From Desmodus rotundus (lineage: Eukaryota > Chordata > Mammalia > Chiroptera > Phyllostomidae), in NCBI RefSeq assembly GCF_022682495.2, contig NC_071389.1, forward strand, positions 183,691,556 through 183,755,555: a DNA stretch of 64,000 bases, written 5' to 3'. A program made the position numbers and the translations under genes. The first letter of the stretch is position 1. Every line of letters begins with the position of its first letter. Below the pieces are notes generated by a model. That model saw nothing but the letters and a program-made list of their open reading frames with translations. It searched no databases and had not been told where the DNA came from. Below are positions 35,522 to 46,291 of the stretch, in pieces.

Positions 35522-36213
35522 ATTTTATTTTTTAAAATTAATTAATTTATTTTTATTCAGTTAAAATTGTCTGCATTTTCTCCCCTTCCCTCCACCCCAC
35601 CCCAGCCAGTCCCACCTCCTTCCCCCACCTCTACCCTCCCCCTTGATTTTGTCCTTGTGTCCTTTATAGTAACTCCTATAGACCCCTCTCCCCACTATCC
35701 CCTCCCCACTCCCCTGTGGCTATTGTTACAATGCTCTTAATTTCAATGTCTCTGGTTATATTTTGTTTGCTTTTTTCTGTTGTTGATTATGTTCCAGTTA
35801 AAGGTGAGATCATATGGTATTTGTCCCTCACCCCCTGGCTTATTTCACTTAGCATAATGCTCTCCAGTTCCATCCATGCCGTTGCAAAGGATATAAGCTC
35901 CTTCTTTCTCTCTGCTGCGTAGAATTCCATTGTGTAAATATTGGAGAGGATGCGGAGAAAAGGGAACCCTAGTGCACTGTTGGTGGGAATGCAGACTGGT
36001 GCGGCCACTGTGGAAAACAGCATGGAATTTCCTCAGAAAACTAAAAATGGAACTGCCCTTTGACCCAGCAATTCCGCTGCTGGGATTATACCCTAAGAAC
36101 CCTGAAACACCCATCCAAAAGAACCTATACACCCCAAAAATGTTCATAGCAGCACAATTTACAATAGCCAAGTACTGGAAGCAACCTAAGTGCCCATCAG
36201 CAAACGAGTGGAT
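35522..36213 (-). mobile_element. L1 insertion with 5' inversion (twin priming)
   Basis: The first part (35522-about 35940) is antisense L1: T-rich tail, antisense 3' UTR (C-rich), then the antisense C-terminus of ORF2. On minus this reads '[20 protein letters not shown]' and ends 'YHMISPLTGT'. The second part (about 35941-36213) is the immediately upstream ORF2 segment but in plus orientation, reading '[20 protein letters not shown]' through '[18 protein letters not shown]'. The 14-bp repeat 'cacaaatttatttt' flanks the whole (35508-35521 and 36214-36227), so both halves arrived in one event. This geometry is diagnostic of twin priming. About 15-20 bp of ORF2 are missing at the switch. Confidence 0.95.
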
Positions 36214-36227
36214 CACAAATTTATTTT

Positions 36228-37940
36228 AAATGCAAGGGCAGAAAATTGTGAGGCTTACCTGAAAGAAACCAGGCTTTGCACAAATAATACACATGATGTT
36301 GCAATTTTTTTTTTACTTTAAATTTGTAGTTTGTGATGATGGCCCCTTTTTATATAGACTATAGAAAATAATTTTAGTAAATATTTTCCTCAGTATAAAC
36401 CTTTAAAGCCAGCTGGGCCTCAACACTTGTCACCAGCTAAACCATCTAAAGTCTAGAAAATAACCTTCTCTTAAGATATCCATGGCCTCATCCCCTTTTA
36501 CTCTGTTTCTGCACTATCTTCCCCCACCCCCTCACCACGGTACATAGGAACCAAGAAAACTATAAGCCTTCAATGGCCTGTTTCAGGCCTTGGCTTTTAC
36601 AAACATCTTGATGGATCTGCTCAACAATCTCACCAGGAAGTTATTGTCCACATATTTTTTTCAGATTTCAAACAAGGTCTGAGAGATTGTGACTCACCAA
36701 ACCGCTTTTCACAATATTCTCATTATATCCCTCAGGCCAGTCCTCAGTCCCGGGGCATGACTCATGGTAGGTATGCTGGTTATTAAGATAATGTCTCTCA
36801 GCTCCCAGTTCACCTTCCAAGTTTTATATGTTAAGATACAGTAGGATCCCTTTGCTCTTATTTCTTCTCAGAGTTTTGAGGTCTGAGTGAATCCCCAACA
36901 CCACCCCTCCACACATACCCCTTTTTTGTTTCCTCTAGTGGTTGAACCTGCTCAGGAAAGGGAGAACTAGTGACCCCCAGTCACTGCTCTCTTTCCCACC
37001 CCAGTTGCTTTTTTCTGTGCATTGTTGCCAGCCTTTTCCCATAATTCTTGCTAAAGGCCAGCATGATGCTAGAAAATGCAGAGACGGCCCTATCAGAGCA
37101 AAAAGTCTTCTGAGTATCTGAGCAGCGAGCTTCCTGCCTCCCATGAGGGAAGTAAAGTGTTAAGGGCCACAAGGCCTCTATGGGAGGCATGCTAGTCCTT
37201 CTTCACTTCTATGGGTAGACAGTACAGTTGAGGGAGGTCTGTATCCTAACTCCACTAGGGCAAGTGACATCTCCTGATGAAGGAGAATGAAGGAGCAGAT
37301 ACTTCAGAGGGACTCAGCCACCCTTTTGCAATCCACAGAAGCTTTGATGACAGAACACAGCACATTGTCTAATGTTGGCTGGTGAACATGGCAGTAGTAC
37401 TACAGTCAGAGGGCCCAACTCTGCTCCAGGCTGGATGTGAGACCATGAGAAGGTTCCTTTGGGAGATCAGAGGAGGCCTCCTGGAGAAGTGACATTTAAT
37501 TCTGGTTTCAGAGGGAGGCGGATAAAACTAGAGAGCTGATACTTTCCCATTCTCTCTGATTGCCACGCCTTAAGTAAAAATTCAAAGTCATTCCTTCGAC
37601 TCTCACACAGATGTAAAAATGAAATTTAAAGGAATTCTTAGGCAAAAAACTACAACCTTTCACATAAAGCATTTTCCATTGGGATGCTTCTTGGCTAGCT
37701 GAGCAGGGCTCAGCCTCTCCTGAACCATGATTGGGAGAGGCAATTCTACTTTTCCTGTTAGGAATAAAACAGGAGCCATAACTCCACATGTTTTTCGAGG
37801 ATAAAAATACATTTCCTATTATTGCATAAAAAGACCAAGGGCTTCTCTCTAAGGATTAAGAACAAGTCAATCCCTCCCGTAACTTTCCTAAATAAATCTG
37901 TCCTCTCCTTCATGTATAGAATTGTTTTGGAGAATTGTCA
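36228..37940. other. Unique non-coding DNA
   Basis: No gene is supported. The part at about 37435-37505 ('ggaggcctcctggagaagtgacatttaattctggtttcagag') resembles the ancient L2-like repeat annotated at 45090, but it is short. Confidence 0.45.
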
Positions 37941-37944
37941 TTGT

Positions 37945-38100
37945 GTGTGACCTTTGACAAGTTATTTAACCTCTCCATGGAGGAAGACTAAAATGACAGG
38001 GTGTTTCTTATAAGGCTGTTGTAAGGGTTAAATCAGTTATGACTTACAGTAGTTCCTGGAACACAGTAAATGCTATACAAAGGTAAGCGAATATTATTAT
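37945..38100 (-). repeat. MIR SINE relic
   Basis: Reverse MIR: 'tgtgacctttgacaagttatttaacctctcc', then 'cttataaggctgttgtaagggttaaatcagttatgacttacagtagttcctggaacacagtaaatgc'. Confidence 0.85.
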
Positions 38101-38129
38101 AACTATAACCATCATCTCCTTGTTCTTAC

Positions 38130-38995
38130 CTTCTATTACTCTCAGTTCACTTCAATTTGCTTATAATCCATGACTCATTCCATAAACAGTTCTGGTTAAG
38201 GTCACCACTAACCTCTATGTACCTGACTCTAAGGGGCTATTTCAGTTCTCGTTACTGACTTCTCCATAGCAATCCACTTTTTGTCTATCAGCACCTTTAA
38301 AAAATATGTACTCCCTTCTGTTGACATCTATGACACAACAATTTCCTGTTTTTCCTTTTTATCTCCCTGGTCATGGCTCCATTTCTTTTACTGGCTTTTC
38401 CATCTCTGCCAAATATTTAATATAAGTTACTCAAGATTGGGTATTTTCCTCTCCTCTCCCTGCGCAGCCTTTTGAGGCCCATGGCTTCAGTAACTATTTC
38501 CCCAATCTCTCTTCTGAGCTCCAAATCCACATACCCCTAGACATCTCCGTTAGGGTGTTTCCAACACATATCACTTCCAACATGTTCAAAGCAAATTACT
38601 TATTTTCTGTCCTAGATATAGGCCTTCTCCAAAATTTCCTATCTCAGCAAATTATGTCCATTGCATAAAGTAGAAATCCAAAAATAATCCTTGATGCAGT
38701 TTTTACCTCCTTTATAATCTAATATATGTATCTATTGAATCCATCCACTTCTTTCTGTCTCCACTGCCACTGCCCAAGGTCAATGTGCCAGAACAACTGC
38801 AACAACCTAGAGCTTGGCATTTCCAGTTTTTCCCTGAATCCTCTTTGGGCATCCAGTCTCACAGTTATGCCAGACATAGCTCTTGAAACAGTCTCCTTGA
38901 AAGGACTGTTTCTGGTTTTGCCCCTATTTTTCTCCAGCACTTACCAGAAGGCCTATACTACCCACAGAAGGGACTCAACATTAACTGAATAACTG
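38130..38995 (+). repeat. Ancient L2-like LINE relic, sense
   Basis: Blocks resemble an ancient LINE found across mammals: 'ccatggcttcagtaactatttcc', 'cttctgagctccaaatccacatacccctagacatctcc', 'aacatgttcaaagcaaa', 'attgaatccatccacttctttctgtctccactgccac'. It is heavily decayed, with no open reading frame. Assignment to L2 rather than another ancient LINE is tentative. Copies in the opposite orientation lie at 40500, 43395 and 45090. Confidence 0.5.
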
Positions 38996-40499
38996 AATGA
39001 ATGATTTTCCTATTCTGGATCATGTTATCAGAATATTTCATGTTCCTTTCAAACCCCTCAAATCCTCTCCAAAGCTTGACCTTACCACATTCCAAGAAAG
39101 ATTTGAAGATTATAATAGAATTTTTTGCTAAAATAGAGCCAGAGTTCCATTTTAGAAGATGTGGTTTCCCTATAAAAATGACATCCATTAAAGCAGAAGT
39201 TGAAAGGAATTGTGTAAACATTCTTGAATCAAGTACACAAGATTCAAACAGGAGTGAAGCTGCAATTAATTTGAAACCTAAATTGTATTTCTACATCAAC
39301 AAAGTTATAGAAAAAAAATGAGTCATTAAGTAATTGTTATTATGACATAGATTCATGCTATAGTTGAAATACTTTGCACAGCTGTAATCTTGAACTACCT
39401 TGAGGTTTGGCACATTCTTTAATTTTCTGATTGATTAAATGCATTATTTGACATTTTGGCAGATCACAGAAATCGTTGAATAACAGATTCCTTTCATTCC
39501 TCATTATTCGCTCTCTTTGTGCTTAATGCAAATTCTTTAGAAACAAAGGTGTGATATTTCCTTTCCTACAATTTTATTTTAGTGTTGTATTTTTACTGAT
39601 AATAGTAGCGGTTTCTACACAAAAAATTTCACATTATTAACTTAGATAACTCTCTAATTAAAATGCAATGCATAATGAAATATGAACTTCATATCACATT
39701 CTGACTTTCATATTCTTGTCATTTGTAGAGAAGATTATGTACTTTTATATTCTTGTCAGTAGAACAAAAGATTAAAAAACGCTCACTGATAGTAGAAAGT
39801 GTCTTCAGTTTTGGTTGCTCCTGCACCCATCCTTTGGGAGACCGGGTATTTCTATGTGGCCAGTTAAGTGATCTTTGGGACAGTGTTTACATTGATTAGA
39901 CTGGCCAGAGGAGGACTTTTTGGTTCCAGGTTCATTTTCCATAGTCTATTCAGTCAGTAATGATTGTATAAATATTGTTCCTCATCCACTGGGACACCCA
40001 CAGTCCTTTGTTTACAACCTTCATCCAACTTCTGACTTAGGTGAAGTTCGTTATCGTAGCCTCTCTAATCAGATTCTCATGTCTCCTCAAATGGAGAGGG
40101 CATTTGTTATGGGCTGATTGCCTAGAAAGCCTACCCCAGCAAACAGTCACTCAGTTTGTTTTAAGTGATAGGCCCTAAACGAGGCATTAGAAATACATAC
40201 AGAAGAGACCCTGACTTCTCTTCAGCCCAAGATACTCAGACTCAAGTGGGGAATATAATTATGATGTAGTATAATAACTGCTATATTGGAGGATTTAATC
40301 ATCTACTACCCAGACTTAGCAAGCAAGGAAGGCTTGTTAAATCTTAGCTGATTTAAAGGACAAGGAGGAAATCCAGGGCAGGGGGGTGGAGGGGGAATGT
40401 AGGATTCAGAATGAATCATCCACCAGGATAAGCTTCACAATATGCAATCAATTTAGTATGTACAAGCACAGTCTATAAAAAAGGTGGCTAAAAAGAGAA
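38996..40499. other. Unique AT-rich non-coding DNA
   Basis: The 106-codon frame at 39001-39321 has no domain or family signature and an AT-driven composition. I do not regard it as a gene. No other feature is seen. Confidence 0.45.
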
Positions 40500-40850
40500 T
40501 TCAAGTAGAGACCTGAAGGGTGTGTCAAACCAGGAGCTCTATTTTATCTTCGTAGGTAGCAGGTAGCCACTTAAGATTCAGAGACCAGGAAGATTACCAA
40601 CAGCTTTGCTTCTGAGGATGATCTCTCTTCTTGTAGTATTGGAAGGAAAAGATAAGATGGAGGCAGGGAGACTCATTAGGAGGCTGAAGCAGTAATCTAG
40701 GAGAGAATTTACCAAGACCCCAACTACTGTGGTACAAATGGAGATGGAGACCTCAGGGGACAGATTAGAAAATTAAGTAGGAGGTATATCAGGCAGGAAT
40801 TTGCAAACATTGAGTGCAGGCAGGAGAGGAGAAGCCGAGTTGACGGCCAT
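40500..40850 (-). repeat. Ancient L2-like LINE relic, antisense
   Basis: 'ggaggcagggagactcattaggaggctgaagcagtaatctaggagagaattta' followed by 'gtggtacaaatggagatggagacctcagg' matches the reverse of the repeat seen in sense at 38130 (the '..tctccactgctaccac' type block). It is diverged and boundaries are approximate. Confidence 0.5.
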
Positions 40851-41149
40851 GCTTAGGCTTCCTTGGGTTCCTGTATGGATGGTATCATCTTAGATAACAT
40901 ATGCTTCCTATTGGCAGTGCTAATGAAAAATAGCTGGACATACTCTTGGATCCTGGGAACTTTAATTAGAAGGGATCCATAACACTTTTTTAGCAGGAAA
41001 CTTTTCACTCTGTGCAAGAGATTTGAGATTGTGACCTTATTTTTCTACAGGGACTCTTCGGTTAAGTGGCCCTTTATGTTCTCGTACCATCCTCCTCCTG
41101 GATTTATCTCTTTTATCACCTATCAGACTGTGCTGCAGTTGTCTCTTTG
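40851..41149. other. Unique non-coding spacer
   Basis: I see nothing recognisable. Confidence 0.5.
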
Positions 41150-41345
41150 CTTACCTTTTTCCCTCACCAGACTGTGAGCACCTTTTGAGCAGGAACTGTG
41201 TCTTACGAATCATTACTCAGACATTCATGTACTCAGTGTACTCAACGTTCATAGCGTCTGTGCCAGGCACTAATTCGGTGCATGCTCAGGACCTCGCGTC
41301 ATGCCTGGCATGCAAGAGACCCTCCATGAATGATGAGTTGAATTC
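41150..41345 (+). repeat. L2 3'-end relic
   Basis: 'cctcaccagactgtgagcaccttttgagcaggaactgtgtcttac', then 'gtctgtgccaggcactaattcggtgcatgctcagg' and 'gaatgatgagttgaa', is the L2 terminus. A short local duplication may account for the extra 'actcagtgtactcaac'. Confidence 0.8.
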
Positions 41346-41440
41346 AGCATATGATTTAATTGGCTACTACTCATAGATTTTCACTTTAATGTAAGGAAAT
41401 CTCCGAGTGTAAGTTCTTTGCAGACAGGTTGTCTAGACCA

Positions 41441-41652
41441 CAGGTGGCAAACACAAGGCCCACGTGTTGAATCCGGACTTCCATCTTGTTTTATCCAGCC
41501 CAGCACCTTGTTCCTACCCGGTGGCAGTGCCAAGCTCCTTGCTCCTAGCTAAGGAGCAGTTACATTTATACAGTCCTAAAATTACATTCAGCCCTTTGAA
41601 GGCAACCTTGAGGCTGATGTGGCCCCCGGTGAAAATGAGTTTGACACCCCTG
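41441..41652. mobile_element. hAT-type MITE, 212 bp, with 8-bp target-site duplication
   Basis: The left end is 'caggtggcaaacacaaggcc' and the reverse of the right end is 'caggggtgtcaaactcattt', an imperfect terminal inverted repeat. The flanks 'ctagacca' (41433-41440) and 'gtagacta' (41653-41660) agree at 6 of 8 positions, the duplication length of hAT transposons. There is no transposase. The 65-codon frame inside is incidental. Confidence 0.88.
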
Positions 41653-41664
41653 GTAGACTAACCT

Positions 41665-41845
41665 TTCTACTCATGTGGTCTGAGGATCAATAACATTAGC
41701 AACACCTGGAAGCTTGTTAGAAATACAGAATCTCAGGCTTCAACCTGACCTAGACCTAGTGAAGGAGCATGTGTATCATAATGGGAGCCCTGGAGATCTG
41801 CGTTCATGGTGAGGTTTGAGAAGTCTGGCTCAGAGAGTCAGTCTG
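41665..41845 (-). repeat. MER5A-type hAT relic
   Basis: 'catgtggtctgaggatcaataacattagcaacacctggaagcttgttagaaatacagaatctcaggc' and the terminal 'gaggtttgagaagtctgg' match the reverse of MER5A, a non-autonomous Charlie element of placental mammals. Confidence 0.85.
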
Positions 41846-42085
41846 AATTGTTATAGCACACAGATGAGGAGTGTACCAATGGTGACCCCGCAGTACTCCC
41901 TGGTCATACCTCCATGTGCTCTACTCCAAGCTAAACTTCCATCTCACTGCCACCACTAAACTCCAGTCCCAAAGAGACACATTTTTCTCCTGTCTTGTTT
42001 TATCAGTCCCTTACCCTTCTGGCCAGGCTGCACCGTAGCAATACCCACTATGGAGAACAATAATGTCTGGTATTTTTTCAGGAGA
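41846..42085. other. Unique non-coding spacer
   Basis: I see nothing recognisable. A fragment near 41895-42040 could be an old LINE, but it is too diverged to call. Confidence 0.4.
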
Positions 42086-42087
42086 GC

Positions 42088-42310
42088 AGTGATGAACCAT
42101 TAGTGCTTTACCATCAGTTAAATCTGTGTTCAAATCCTGACTCTGTCACTGATTAGTGGGATGTCTCAGTTGCTTTATTTCATTTTCTTAGCACCAGTTT
42201 TCTCATCAGTAAAATTGGGATAATAAGAGTATCCACATCATAGGATGATGGTGAGGAATAAGGTATTGAGTACCTAATTCAGTAATTGACACAGAACTTA
42301 CTAAGTTTAT
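42088..42310 (-). repeat. MIR SINE relic
   Basis: Reverse MIR: 'tgtgttcaaatcctgactctgtcactgattagtggg', 'gcaccagttttctcatcagtaaaattgggataataagagtatccacatcataggatgatggtgagg'. Confidence 0.9.
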
Positions 42311-42510
42311 CTACAACGATTCCACTTATGACAATCCTTTTTGAGTCTCAGCATCAATGTTATGACACTACTGAAGATCCATGATGTCCCAAGTCTTGTA
42401 GCCTGGAGGATGCAAAGATGAATACCTTAAGTCTAGCACAGCAGATAAAGTAACAGGTAGAAAAATTATTGTACTAAATGGGAGCATCCCCTAAGCGCCA
42501 CACCTATAGT

Positions 42511-42650
42511 CAGTGGTTCTCAATATGGCCCTTATAAAATGTTGATGCCAGACCCTACCCTCAGATATTTTGATTCAATTGGCCTGAGCACCTGGTATTT
42601 TTTAAGTACACCCAGATGGTTCCGTGTGCAGCAGGTTTTGAGGCAGACAT
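42511..42650 (+). repeat. MER5-type hAT relic
   Basis: It starts 'cagtggttctcaatatggccc', continues 'gatgccagaccctaccctcagatattttgattcaattggcctgagcacctgg' and ends 'gtgtgcagcaggttttgagg'. This is MER5A-like in sense orientation. Confidence 0.75.
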
Positions 42651-42889
42651 AAGAAATCTAATGAGGAAGAAACTATTTATGGATGAAATTCCTGATAAAA
42701 GCTCTATAAAAAGGGTAGTATTGAGAAAGAAATATAATAATTTTTAACCTTAATTAAGCACTGAACTTTTTATTATAAAAATTTTAAATAGTAAAGACTA
42801 TTTTGAAAAGTAAGCCAACCATACCAAATCCCATAATTCCTTTATTTCTGTACAGGTTTCTCCCTCCTTTTGTCAATATACAAATATAT

Positions 42890-43245
42890 ATTTGTCATAC
42901 AGAACTACTCAATAGACATATGATGTGAGTCACAAATGCAAGCTACACATGTAATTTAAAGTTTCCCAAAATCCACATTATAAAAATTAAAGTGATCCAA
43001 GGTAGAAATAATTTTAATGATACATTTCATTTAACCAATTATATATATTATTATTTTTATTCTAACATGCAATCAATGTACAGTCAATGAGTATAATACA
43101 TTCTTTTTACATACTAAGTCTTCAAAACCCACTGAGTAGTTGATAACTAATGCAAATCTTTAGACTAGTCTCATTTCATGTGCTCAGTAGCCACATGTGG
43201 CTGCTGGCTGTGATGCTGGGCAACATAGTTCTGGAAGGTATGATC
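42890..43245 (+). repeat. Old MER-type DNA transposon relic ('agccacatgtggct' family)
   Basis: 'cacaaatgcaagctacacatgtaatttaaagtttcccaaaatccacattataaaaatt', 'cattctttttacatactaagtcttcaaaaccc' and 'tttcatgtgctcagtagccacatgtggctgctggc' follow a common mammalian non-autonomous DNA element. I cannot name the RepBase entry with certainty. A second, shorter copy lies at 46895. Confidence 0.7.
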
Positions 43246-43394
43246 TATGTAACACATAGAAGGGGTTCAGAAGGAGCAAGTATATTTTAGTTGTTATTAA
43301 TGTTGTCTTTGTTGTTGTTGATTTAGAGATCTGGTACAAAACAAATCCCACAGAGTTACAGACCACAGTGGGAACTGAATCAAATACTGGATCA

Positions 43395-43830
43395 AGGAAT
43401 TCAAATTTTCCTTAATGGCCATGAGAAAGCACTGGTGATTTTGAGTAAGAATATTAATTTAGCTGGGAGATGTTAGGTGAAGTGGAAGAAAGGGCAGTTG
43501 GAGGTGAGAAGACCAATTAGAAGTCCAAGGGAGAGGTAATTATGATGTGGACTCCAGCCAAGTCAGGGAAAATGGAAAGAAAGGAACAAATGGATTAAAA
43601 TTCACAAAGACATGGTAACTGATTTCAGTTGAGATTGAAGAAACAATAATAGTCAAAGATGACTTGTGGAAGTTGGGAAAGTCAGGGGAAGGCTTTGTTT
43701 GTCTAGGCAGTGCGGGGGGGTGATCTGTTTAGTTTTAGTTACATGGAAACTGAGGCCTAAGAGAGGTGACATCCTGAATGTCTAGCTGGGATGATTAGAA
43801 TGTGCACTTGGAGTTTACGTAGAGTGAGAG
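43395..43830 (-). repeat. Ancient L2-like LINE relic, antisense
   Basis: 'gagaagaccaattagaagtccaagggagaggtaattatgatgtgg', 'caaagatgacttgtggaagttggg' and similar blocks resemble the same ancient repeat seen at 38130, 40500 and 45090. It is strongly diverged. Confidence 0.45.
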
Positions 43831-44570
43831 ATGAAACCAAAGAAAGAGAGTAGATAACACAACAGAGGAGCTCGGTAGGGGAGTACCATAGCTGTCTTTA
43901 AATACCTAAAAAACTGGTATTTGAGAAAATGGACACAATTTACCAGTATGGCTCTGCAAACCAAAAGTAGCATGCATTAGGAAAGTTATACAGAGGCAGA
44001 GTTTAGCTTCATATGTAAATAAATTATCTAACCGATAATCGTCCATACATAGAATAGGTGGCCTCAGAAGATAGTAAATTCCTCAGGCCTTTCTTAGAGC
44101 AAACATTTAGAAACAAAAGCACGGGGACATCCAGCTTTCTTTCTATGTAGCTTTGCATCATTTCTAAAGAGCCTATTTAAACTCCAATTTTTAACCCACA
44201 ACCTTAGTAGACAGTTAACTTTTATTAAACTTTCAGCATAAGTTTCCGGGCTTATGCTACACCCATTCATAGCTGAACCATTGGCAGGTGGGTCTGATTA
44301 GCCTCGGATCGATCCCCGGTACTGCTTTGTTGACAGTCTTCTCCCGTGACGCGGCTCCTCTGTCCTCCAGCCAGGTTCCACCTTCTTTCCGTTTCTTCCC
44401 TCTATTCTACCAAAAGTAACTGTTAAGGGGGCATTCTATGGAGAGTTTACACTCCTTTTACTCCTCCTTCCTCTCCTTAGATTGAATCATAATCAATAAA
44501 AAGAACATTTAGGCAGTTCTAGGGTTAAGTTGTGGTACAAAGTTAAAGGAAGTAAAATGAGGCTGCATGC
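43831..44570. other. Unique non-coding DNA
   Basis: I see no gene. A small GC-richer island lies at about 44300-44400, with a few CpGs. It shows no promoter elements that I can support. Confidence 0.45.
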
Positions 44571-44648
44571 TCTCTCTCTTCCCCCTTTCTTCCTCTTTTC
44601 CTCCCTTCTGTCATCTCTCTCTTCTTTCCTTCTTCCTCTTTTTCTGTT
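44571..44648. repeat. CT-rich low-complexity tract
   Basis: About 78 bases are almost entirely pyrimidine on the plus strand ('ctctctctcttccccctttcttcctc..'). Confidence 0.9.
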
Positions 44649-44889
44649 GGATCTTTTGCTCATTTTAGTTTAACAATGGAAATATTAGTTATCAGGAAGA
44701 GGCCTCAGTTTTTCTCCCACTGGTATAAGGAGATTTTTGCTTCCTCCCTCATCGTTTTAGAAAACAAGCAGGATTCTGGGAAGATTTGGGGCATGCCAAG
44801 TAGCACTGTTGTGTTTTCTCTTTTTGTTTTAGGCCCAAATCCTGGAAGCAAAAAGTCTCGTGGATCCATGTGGCCCAGGTTATTAACAA

Positions 44890-45060
44890 CGACTTCCTTT
44901 TTTAGAGAGAGGTACAATGTAGCAGATAAAAGTACGGACTCAGCAGTCAGCTGCCCAGCCAGGCTCAGCTCTGCCACATACCTGTTGCACGGTCTGGGCC
45001 ACCTAGGTTAACACCTGTGTTTCTCCTATTTTCTAACCTGGAAAATATGGATGGCTTAAT
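44890..45060 (-). repeat. MIR SINE relic
   Basis: 'gataaaagtacggactcagcagtcagctgccc', 'ctgccacatacctgttgcacggtctgggccacc', 'tttctaacctggaaaatatgg' is reverse MIR in order. The open frames crossing it on both strands are shadows. Confidence 0.75.
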
Positions 45061-45089
45061 TGTATAGTTATGTGGCTGGCACTGAGGAT

Positions 45090-45518
45090 AAAGCAATAAT
45101 AAAACAGAAAACACCCATATTCTGACAGAGCTTATATTCTAGCAAAGAAGACAAAGAGCAAACCAATAAATATATGATCTGCTGAGTGGTAAGAGCAAAG
45201 AAGAAAAACAATACCAGGTAAAGGGATAGAGAATGATGGAAGGGGTACTCCTTTTTGTGTAAAGCCTTTGTGAGGAGTGATGTTTCAGCAGAGACCTTGT
45301 ATATATACCTGGGTGAAGCATAACCAGAGTGAAGAACAGCAGGGATAAGGCCCTGATGAGGAATGCTTCTTTGGGTGTTCAAGAAACAGCAAGGAGGCCA
45401 GCATGACTGGAGAAAAGTGAGGAAGGAGAAGAATGTAGAGTGAGAACAGATTACTTATGGCCAATAGGCAATGGTACAGAGACTGGATGGTATTCTGAGT
45501 GAAATAAAAAAACACTGG
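45090..45518 (-). repeat. Ancient L2-like LINE relic, antisense, first part (interrupted)
   Basis: 'gacagagcttatattctagcaaagaagacaaagagcaaaccaataaatatatgatctgctgagtgg', 'gaggagtgatgtttcagcagagacc', 'caagaaacagcaaggaggccagcatgactggagaaaagtgagg' and 'tattctgagtgaaat' follow a very common ancient mammalian repeat. It stops at the Ves SINE and resumes at about 45926. Confidence 0.6.
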
Positions 45519-45763
45519 AGGCCTTGGCCAGGTAGCTCAGTTGGTTAGAGCATCATTCCCATATGCCAAGGTTGTGGGTTTGATCCCGCATCAGAGCACA
45601 TACAGGAATCAACCAATGAATGCATAAATAAGTGGAACAACAAATCACTGTTTCTTTCTCTCTCCTTCTGTCTCTCTTTCTGTCTCCTTCTATCTCTGTC
45701 TCTGTCTGTCTGTCTGTCAGTCTCTCTCTCTTTCCCTTCCTCTCTCTAAAACCAACAAATAAA
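45519..45763 (+). repeat. Ves-type bat SINE with long CT tract
   Basis: The head 'ggccttggccaggtagctcagttggttagagcatc' is followed by B-box-like 'ggtttgatcccgcatcagagcac'. Then comes about 110 bp of (CT/CTGT)n and an 'aaaaccaacaaataaa' tail. The head is the same type as at 9263. It inserted into the ancient repeat. Confidence 0.9.
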
Positions 45764-45925
45764 GGGCACATGGACAAAGCAAAAGGGGAGTAGGATCGAG
45801 GGTGGGAGTTGGGAATGACTGGTGTGGGGACGAGTGGAAGGGGGGGAAATGGAGACAACTGTACTTGAATAACAATAAAAATAATATAAATTTTAAAAAA
45901 TAAATAAAAGAAAATTAAAAACAAT
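45764..45925 (+). repeat. Bat L1 3' end abutting the SINE tail
   Basis: 'gggcacatggacaaagcaaaaggggagtaggatcgagggtgggag', a G-rich tract, then 'cttgaataacaataaaaataatataaatttt' and A-rich sequence. It is the sense counterpart of the antisense L1 end at 33822. It begins exactly at the SINE A-rich end, as if inserted into that tail. Confidence 0.85.
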
Positions 45926-46249
45926 TTTAAAAAGAAATGAAAAGATATTGGGAGGAGTCAGAGACGACTGCAAAGTCCGTTGCCAGTGCAACTAGAATTA
46001 TGTACGAAGTTGTCATTTGCAGAGGTGAGGGAAGGCTGAGAAGGAAGCAAAATGGAAGAGCAAGAGTTTATAACTAGATACATTAGGTTGGAGATGCCTA
46101 TTGAATTTTTAATGGGAAAAGTCAAGTAGAAATTTTAGTACAGTCCCTATGTGTGGAGTGCAAATGCTGCTGTGAGTTCATAAGAGATGAGAACTGAGAA
46201 TTGACCTTGAATTTGTTAACAAAAAGGTCATTAGTGACCTAGACAGGGA
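45926..46249 (-). repeat. Ancient L2-like LINE relic, antisense, second part
   Basis: 'gagtcagagacgactgcaaagtccgttgccagtgcaactagaatta' and 'ataactagatacattaggttggagatgcctattgaatttttaatgggaaaagtcaagtagaaat' continue the element broken at 45518. Confidence 0.55.
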
Positions 46250-46291
46250 GATTTCAATATTTTAATATTTCAATATTTCAATATTTCAATG
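46250..46291. repeat. Short tandem repeat, 9-bp unit
   Basis: About four to five copies of a unit close to 'tttcaatat' are seen ('gatttcaatattttaatatttcaatatttcaatatttcaat'). Confidence 0.9.

Noticed and set aside
39001..39321. 106-codon open frame
   Set aside because: It has no family signature and AT-driven composition, and it begins near the end of an L2-like relic. There is no evidence of coding use.
45553..45924. 123-codon minus-strand frame
   Set aside because: It reads the CT tract of a Ves SINE and an L1 end in reverse.
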